Source of the DNA: Thermoplasmata archaeon
Lineage (GTDB): Archaea > Thermoplasmatota > Thermoplasmata > GCA-020350865
NCBI GenBank assembly: GCA_020351895.1
Contig: CP070672.1
Span: forward strand, 1,673,393 to 1,683,793
DNA length: 10,401 nt
Direction: 5' to 3'
Each line of letters begins with the position of its first letter. Within the stretch, counting starts at the first letter, position 1. The position numbers and the translations under genes are program-made. A model generated the notes under the pieces. That model had not been told where the DNA came from. It saw only the letters and a program-made list of their open reading frames with translations, and searched no databases. Below are positions 5,907 through 10,401 of the stretch, piece after piece.

Positions 5907-6854
5907 ATGAAGATCCTAGAATACGATGAAGTGGACGGGCAGCAGGTTTTGGAGCTGAATCTAATTGCCTTTGGGTGGTTTCTATCCCCTGAGCAGGTGA
6001 GAATCATTAGAAAAGTGGATAATACACGGGTCCCAAATTATTTTGCACTTTATGCCGTTGAAAAAGAGAAAGTCCTCGGTCAGGTGGGTGTTGTTACAGT
6101 TGACACCAAGACCTCATTTGGAACAGAAAAAATAGGTTTTATCTGGGGAGTTTGTACTAGACCTAAATACGCAAGAAGGGGATATGCAAAGAAGCTGATG
6201 AATGAGGCTCATGAAAGATTGGCCCATGAAGACATAAGGTATTCATTTTTAGGAACAGGAAAATCCATGGTAGCCTATGGTCTCTATGACCAACTCGGTT
6301 ATAAGGATTTTTTGACTTTTAACAGGAGATTGAAAGCTTGCAATAAAACAGAGCAGAAGGGATTAGATGTTACCTACTCCTCATCCATAAGAAATGAGAT
6401 AATTGTCGAATTATTTACCAAGTATTCAAAAGATCTATTGGGTTTTGTCAAAAGACCCGATAACTTCCTAGATGTGAGAAAAGCATGGTCTTGGATGCCC
6501 TATAATCTGATTGGTGCATTCAAGGAGGGTAATAAATCCATAGGTTACATAGTCGCCAGCACCGAAGGGAAGATAGTGAGAATCCGGGAATTGTGTTGCC
6601 CTAAAATCGCAGATATTGGAAAATGTATTGCTGCTTTTGAGAATAAGTTCAAGCCTGATTATGTTCTATTGGATGGCATAATAAGTTCATTTCAGGGAAA
6701 TGTGTATATAAAATCTGGATTTAAACTCTTTACAGGTTCTTGGGGTATATTGATGGTAAAGGACCTTGATGATAAGCATTCAATCAAACAGATTCGAAAT
6801 ATATATGGGGTGGAAGAGGAAAAATTCTCCATGACGCCTATTGACGAATATTGA
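5907..6854 (+). CDS. GNAT acetyltransferase with a second, degenerate GNAT-like half
   Basis: Predicted acetyl-CoA-dependent N-acyltransferase, 315 residues. The N-terminal half (about 1-145) carries GNAT motif A as FIWGVCTRPKYARRGYAKKL (78-97), with the acetyl-CoA pyrophosphate loop at 89-94 (A-R-R-G-Y-A; the common Arg/Gln at the first loop position is Ala), and motif B around YGLYDQLGYKDF (124-135). The C-terminal half (about 155-290) appears to repeat the fold: a strand SIGYIVAST (211-219), a helix near 233-247, strand DYVLLDGI (251-258), then VYIKSGFKLF (266-275), which mirrors YDQLGYKDF. It lacks the CoA-binding loop, so it is likely non-catalytic. Two-domain architecture is known in GNAT families such as Eis-type proteins; the substrate is unknown. 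ATG 5907 is the first reasonable start. The gene ends 33 bp from the convergent surface-protein gene. Confidence 0.82.
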   Translation: MKILEYDEVDGQQVLELNLIAFGWFLSPEQVRIIRKVDNTRVPNYFALYAVEKEKVLGQVGVVTVDTKTSFGTEKIGFIWGVCTRPKYARRGYAKKLMNEAHERLAHEDIRYSFLGTGKSMVAYGLYDQLGYKDFLTFNRRLKACNKTEQKGLDVTYSSSIRNEIIVELFTKYSKDLLGFVKRPDNFLDVRKAWSWMPYNLIGAFKEGNKSIGYIVASTEGKIVRIRELCCPKIADIGKCIAAFENKFKPDYVLLDGIISSFQGNVYIKSGFKLFTGSWGILMVKDLDDKHSIKQIRNIYGVEEEKFSMTPIDEY

Positions 6855-6887
6855 TTAAGAAGATTTCATGACTCCGAAAGTACCATA

Positions 6888-9800
6888 TTATTCCGATGTA
6901 ATTAGAGCTTCAAGGTACTTATCGATACCTTCCAATGAATCAACAGATCCGTCCCAGTCCTCGAGGCTATCCTTAAATTCGGTTTCTAGATCCCTCATTG
7001 CAGCCTTTAGCTTGGATTGAAGCCGCCATGTACCACCCTTAAAAACGGCAGCAAGATATGTGTACTTTCCATGTTCGATCATGACCTTCTTATCACCCAA
7101 TTCCATGACATTGAGCTGGGTTCCACTCACATCATCTGATTCGAATACGTCACCTACAAAGTCTTGAATTGCAGTGAACATACTGGACATAAGGTCCCTA
7201 TCCATCAATGCCTTCTCACCTTTATATTTGTATGAAATCAAAAGACCTTTTAGGCGATAAACTAAGAGCATCTCCTCTACTTCGTACTTCCCTTTTTGAT
7301 GTATATAAAGAAGAAGTATTGCAGATAAAATAGCTACTACCAAAATGATGTATAAAATGTATTGTATTGGATCTATTGTCGCTGCCTTGGGAATTTCTAT
7401 TTTTGTTAGTGTGACATTGAAGGCTGTAGCCGCATTGGCAAGCTCGGGGTCGCGGATCGTAATCCTCACCGAATCTTCTCTTATTTCCTCGGGATATTGA
7501 AACACCAAAACCGTTCCTACTACACTTACATGAGGAGAATCACTTATGACTTCCATCTCACTTATGTTGTTATCATGATCATGAACATATGACCTAAGGT
7601 CCAGTACCCAAGTTGCACCAACAAATCCTTCCTGATCAGGTATTTGTGTTATTTGCGGTGGGTCGTTAACTGGTAGTACAGTGACAGTTATGATATCCTC
7701 CACCAATGCCCCCGTTGTGTCGGTAGCCCTTATCGTAATATTCTCTATGCCGTACCAATTCTCATCAGCTGAGAAGTCCACGCTGCCATTCTCATGAATC
7801 AGAACTTGAACGTGTTTATGTCCATATGTGAAGAATAATGCATCACCATCTCTATCCGAGAAAAAGTCATTTACGTTGAACCTATGGGAAATATATTCAT
7901 CTTCGTAAAATACAACATCAGGGATCTCTTTTAAAAGTTCAGGCTGCCAATTTTCTGATACTGTGATGTTGATAATATCCCATGCATAATCTATACCATC
8001 GGAAACATTTATTTTCACTTGGAATGTCAAATCAAGAAGCTCTTTTGAATAGTTGATCACCATCTTTAAATTGTTGTTTTGGGAAACATTGATGTTCTGA
8101 GACATTAGCCATATATGGTTTGAGAATTCCATAAATGACAGACTGAGCTCGGCATCACTGTTGTCCGTATCTGTTATATACGGTGAAAGGTCAAAGTAAT
8201 ATGAAGCATTGTAATGCACGATAAGATCTGGTACACCGGATATCATGGGGGGATCATTTACTGGGAGGACTGTAACAAATATCGTATCCTCCACAATGGC
8301 TGAATTTGGATCTCGGGCACGGAACGTAACGGTTTCTTCACCGAACCAGTTCCCTTCTGCAAGAAAATCAACACTGTTATTTTCATTTATTAATATATTT
8401 ATTTGAGAATATCCATATGAGAAATAAACAGCGTCTCCATCGGGATCGTAGAAATAGTCATCAAGGTCAAAGACATTGTATTTGATTTCGCCCTCGTTCA
8501 TTATAATATCTGGTAGTTCCCTCCTCAATATCGGAACGTTATCCTCTGTGATATTAACTTGAATGACTGTGGAAGAACTATCTTGAGTATCACTCAAAGT
8601 CAAAGTCACGAAAATCTGTTGATTGACCATTGAGGCCGGGTAAATGTAAGTAATCAGATGACCATTCACAGATGTGTGTTCAAGATCGTTGGTAGTGATT
8701 GTAAGTTCACCAATAGTATTATCGATATCCATTAGATAGGGAGCATAGCTGAACGTGTAGGATTCATCCTTTGTTATTGTAAGGTCAGGAGGCTCTGGGA
8801 AGAAGAACGGTTTGTCATTTACCGGTGTGATGTTGATCCACAGATTCTGTGAATCCTCAAGTCCATCAGAATCCACAACCATTAACGTGACGAGATCGTT
8901 TCCATACATGTCGGGCTTTGGAGTAACAATGATTGTGCTTGTTCCCTGCCCAGAAACTGTGTAAAGGCTGTTATCTGCATCTGAGATAAACCATTTCAGA
9001 CCCTGCGGTAAATCTTCATCGTCTATTGCAGAGGCAAATAGATTCAAGGAATATGGGGGATCGTCTTCTTGCAGTTCTATATCAGAGATACGAGAGATGA
9101 TCTCAGGCTTGTTCGAAGCTCCATTTGCAGTAAATATAACCTGTGTAGTACCACCGCCGATGATCTCGGTAGTAACAATGTTTGATCCTGGAACTGGACC
9201 CAGTGTAAGGTTTGTCTGGATCCTCCCATTACCGTCAGTCATAACAGGATTGAAGGTATCGATTAATCCATCACCACCTGTAATATTGAACCAAACCGGG
9301 ATATTTGGTACGACGTTCCCGTATATGTCTGTGACCTCAACAATAAAGGGCTCAGACAATTGAAGACCAACTGTGCCGCTTTGGCCATTGCCTGATATGA
9401 TGATGATATCGTGAGGCGAACCAGGAATACCAACAGCACTGAACACCACCTGATCGATTCCTCCACCGGCAATCTCGGCGGTTACAGTGTTTTGGCCTGG
9501 TATTTTTCCCAATGTGAGGTTAGTCTGCGTCCTTCCGTTGATTGTTGTTGATTGCGGACTCGAGATGTCAAGGGAGCCTCCGCCCAAAGTCACATTGAAC
9601 CAGACTTCTGCGTTCGGAACTAGATTTCCGAATTGATCCTGGACCTCTACAACAAACGGAGCCTGAAGCTCAGTATTTACTGGGGCACTTTGTCCATTCC
9701 CGGATATAATAATTATATTATGAGGGGAATCCGGATTTCCTGTGGCTGCGAAAATTACTTGATTTATTCCATTTCCCGCGATTTCGGCTGTTACTCTGTT

Positions 9801-10401
9801 CGAATTGGCAATTGTTCCCAACGTGAGATTGGCCTGGGTCCTTCCGTTACCATCTGTGGATAGCGGATTTGAAATATCTATTGTACCTCCACCCAGGGTT
9901 ACATTGAACCACACATCAGCATTTGGAACTGGATTTCCAAACCTGTCTCGGACCTCAACAACAAATGGAGTTCCCAATTGGATTCCAACAATGCCGCTCT
10001 GACCGTCTCCTGAAATTAAGATGATATCATATGGGGCCCCTGGTTCAATTATGAAGCTGTGTCCAACGGAGTCGTTCCAATTTCCTGAGGTGTCGTTTGC
10101 CCGTATGACGTAATTGTAGATTCCAAGAGGACTGTATAAGGATTCCAGGAACCATTGATCTCCTGCTCCTTTATTCATGGAGACATTTGAATACCCTCCA
10201 CTAGGCAAAGTAATATTCACCCAAACTTCCACAACTCCAACATTATCTGTAATATCGCATGAAATATTGACAATATTACCAGTTTCTTGAGGATCTGGAG
10301 TGTCCAATACATTAGAAATTACGGGCAATGTGGTATCCCGAATCTCGAAGCTGTGCCCAGTTGAACTTGCCCAATTATTGCTTGTATCATTTGCCCATAT
10401 G
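6888..10401 (-). CDS. Giant Ig-repeat surface protein with single membrane span and cytoplasmic domain (5' end outside window)
   Basis: Probable cell-surface adhesin or receptor anchored by a C-terminal helix. The frame is open to the right edge: the 24 codons beyond the TTG at 10328 encode WANDTSNNW...GHSFEIRD, which matches the in-frame repeat RANDTSGNW...GHSFIIEP, so TTG is not the start and the gene is 5'-truncated by the window. Numbering from that TTG as residue 1 (1146 residues to the stop): 1-96, an Ig-like domain with DNVGVVEVWVNI; 97-403, three Big_1/invasin-like repeats; 404-978, six cadherin-like domains with D-x-D-G-D calcium-type loops and VTVLPVNDPP linkers; 990-1009, membrane helix; 1010-1146, cytoplasmic domain. 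More than 20 N-x-S/T sequons occur before the helix and none after it, supporting the topology and an N-glycosylated exterior. Its ligand is unknown. It converges on the GNAT gene. Confidence 0.9.
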   Translation of the reverse strand, partial: IWANDTSNNWASSTGHSFEIRDTTLPVISNVLDTPDPQETGNIVNISCDITDNVGVVEVWVNITLPSGGYSNVSMNKGAGDQWFLESLYSPLGIYNYVIRANDTSGNWNDSVGHSFIIEPGAPYDIILISGDGQSGIVGIQLGTPFVVEVRDRFGNPVPNADVWFNVTLGGGTIDISNPLSTDGNGRTQANLTLGTIANSNRVTAEIAGNGINQVIFAATGNPDSPHNIIIISGNGQSAPVNTELQAPFVVEVQDQFGNLVPNAEVWFNVTLGGGSLDISSPQSTTINGRTQTNLTLGKIPGQNTVTAEIAGGGIDQVVFSAVGIPGSPHDIIIISGNGQSGTVGLQLSEPFIVEVTDIYGNVVPNIPVWFNITGGDGLIDTFNPVMTDGNGRIQTNLTLGPVPGSNIVTTEIIGGGTTQVIFTANGASNKPEIISRISDIELQEDDPPYSLNLFASAIDDEDLPQGLKWFISDADNSLYTVSGQGTSTIIVTPKPDMYGNDLVTLMVVDSDGLEDSQNLWINITPVNDKPFFFPEPPDLTITKDESYTFSYAPYLMDIDNTIGELTITTNDLEHTSVNGHLITYIYPASMVNQQIFVTLTLSDTQDSSSTVIQVNITEDNVPILRRELPDIIMNEGEIKYNVFDLDDYFYDPDGDAVYFSYGYSQINILINENNSVDFLAEGNWFGEETVTFRARDPNSAIVEDTIFVTVLPVNDPPMISGVPDLIVHYNASYYFDLSPYITDTDNSDAELSLSFMEFSNHIWLMSQNINVSQNNNLKMVINYSKELLDLTFQVKINVSDGIDYAWDIINITVSENWQPELLKEIPDVVFYEDEYISHRFNVNDFFSDRDGDALFFTYGHKHVQVLIHENGSVDFSADENWYGIENITIRATDTTGALVEDIITVTVLPVNDPPQITQIPDQEGFVGATWVLDLRSYVHDHDNNISEMEVISDSPHVSVVGTVLVFQYPEEIREDSVRITIRDPELANAATAFNVTLTKIEIPKAATIDPIQYILYIILVVAILSAILLLYIHQKGKYEVEEMLLVYRLKGLLISYKYKGEKALMDRDLMSSMFTAIQDFVGDVFESDDVSGTQLNVMELGDKKVMIEHGKYTYLAAVFKGGTWRLQSKLKAAMRDLETEFKDSLEDWDGSVDSLEGIDKYLEALITSE
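6891..7301 (-). other. Cytoplasmic longin/roadblock-like C-terminal domain of the surface protein
   Basis: About 137 residues after the membrane span. By eye the order is strand (EEMLLVYRLKG), strand (LLISYKYKG), helix (MDRDLMSSMFTAIQDFVGDVF), three strands (LNVMELGD, KKVMIEHGK, YTYLAAVFKGG), a long amphipathic helix (RLQSKLKAAMRDLETEFKDSL) and a short final helix. That order matches longin-like modules, a superfamily that includes roadblock/LC7 proteins, which commonly bind small GTPases. Fold assignment is inference from pattern only; the domain boundary at the membrane is well supported. Confidence 0.5.
7302..7361 (-). other. Single transmembrane helix of the surface protein
   Basis: Residues 990-1009 (YILYIILVVAILSAILLLYI) form the only long hydrophobic segment and are followed by the basic HQKGK, which by the positive-inside rule puts the C-terminal part in the cytoplasm. 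No C-terminal sorting motif such as PGF is present. Confidence 0.85.
7395..9119 (-). repeat. Three copies of a two-domain cadherin-like super-repeat
   Basis: Residues 404-978 split into three A-B pairs of about 180-200 residues: 9119-8538, 8537-7941 and 7940-7395. A domains share a D-x-D-G-D or acidic loop, a later NWYG/NWFG/DMYGN turn, and end with PVND(P/K)P. B domains share a Y-(L/I/V)-x-D-x-DN loop and, in the first and third, a V-x-G-x-L-x-x-x-YP core. The second and third A domains are closest (IPDVVFYEDE versus LPDIIMNEGE; ENGSVDFSADENWYG versus ENNSVDFLAEGNWFG). The repeat is seen in the protein; at DNA level the copies have diverged strongly. Confidence 0.75.
9120..10040 (-). repeat. 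Three tandem Big_1/invasin-like Ig repeats, 309-bp period
   Basis: Units at 10040-9732, 9731-9423 and 9422-9120. Each begins with a (D/N)IIxISG(D/N)GQS motif, continues with EVxDxxGNxVPNxxVWFN(V/I)T and NGRxQxNLTLG, and ends with TxEIxGxGxxQVxFxAxG. The first two periods are exactly 103 residues and the protein identity is high, pointing to fairly recent in-frame duplication. The pattern resembles bacterial Ig-like domain 1 of invasin/intimin stalks. Confidence 0.8.

Noticed and set aside
9263..9472. Minus-strand 69-codon frame inside the surface gene
   Set aside because: Out-of-frame shadow of the repeat region; its existence follows from the repeated DNA.
9097..10002. Plus-strand frames with similar LPSV and VWILPLPSV motifs
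   Set aside because: Their mutual similarity only mirrors the 309-bp repeats of the real gene on the other strand.
9120..10040. Regularly spaced repeats as a possible CRISPR array
   Set aside because: The 309-bp period encodes whole protein domains in frame; there are no short identical repeats with unique spacers.

Overview
The window most likely comes from a euryarchaeal genome, probably of the Thermoplasmata broad group; the lineage is inference from gene content and no rRNA is present. Supporting signs are an archaeal class V fructose-1,6-bisphosphate aldolase/phosphatase, a dolichol-phosphate-mannose-synthase-like enzyme fused to a GtrA membrane domain, a CDP-alcohol phosphatidyltransferase of the kind archaea use for ether-lipid head groups, TATA-like boxes about 25-40 bp before several starts with short leaders, and a giant sequon-rich Ig-repeat surface protein. 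I see no tRNA, rRNA, CRISPR, insertion sequence or prophage.

Layout: an upstream region (1-106), then a GT2-GtrA polyprenyl-phosphate sugar synthase (+). Convergent to it is a three-pass membrane protein with a possible OB-fold ectodomain and an acidic, polyproline-ended tail (-), followed by FBP aldolase/phosphatase (-). From a shared divergent promoter region runs a Met-free, helical, internally duplicated protein without an ATG start (+). A CDP-alcohol phosphatidyltransferase (+) overlaps tail-to-tail by 4 nt with a PHP-domain phosphoesterase (-). Acylphosphatase (+) has a perfect 10-bp inverted repeat over its predicted TATA box. A tandem GNAT protein (+) is convergent with the last gene, a giant surface protein (-) that fills 6888 to the right edge and has no start in the window.

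Genes change strand often and mostly seem to have their own promoters, so this is not one operon. A loose theme is the cell envelope. The GT2-GtrA enzyme would charge a lipid carrier with sugar, the phosphatidyltransferase would make membrane lipid, and the surface protein carries more than 20 N-glycosylation sequons, all before its membrane span. FBP aldolase/phosphatase would feed sugar phosphates through gluconeogenesis.

The most interesting items are the surface protein's cytoplasmic C-terminal domain, whose predicted strand/helix order resembles a longin/roadblock module; its three-fold two-domain super-repeat; the inverted repeat on the acylphosphatase promoter; and the non-ATG or frameshifted start of the helical protein.
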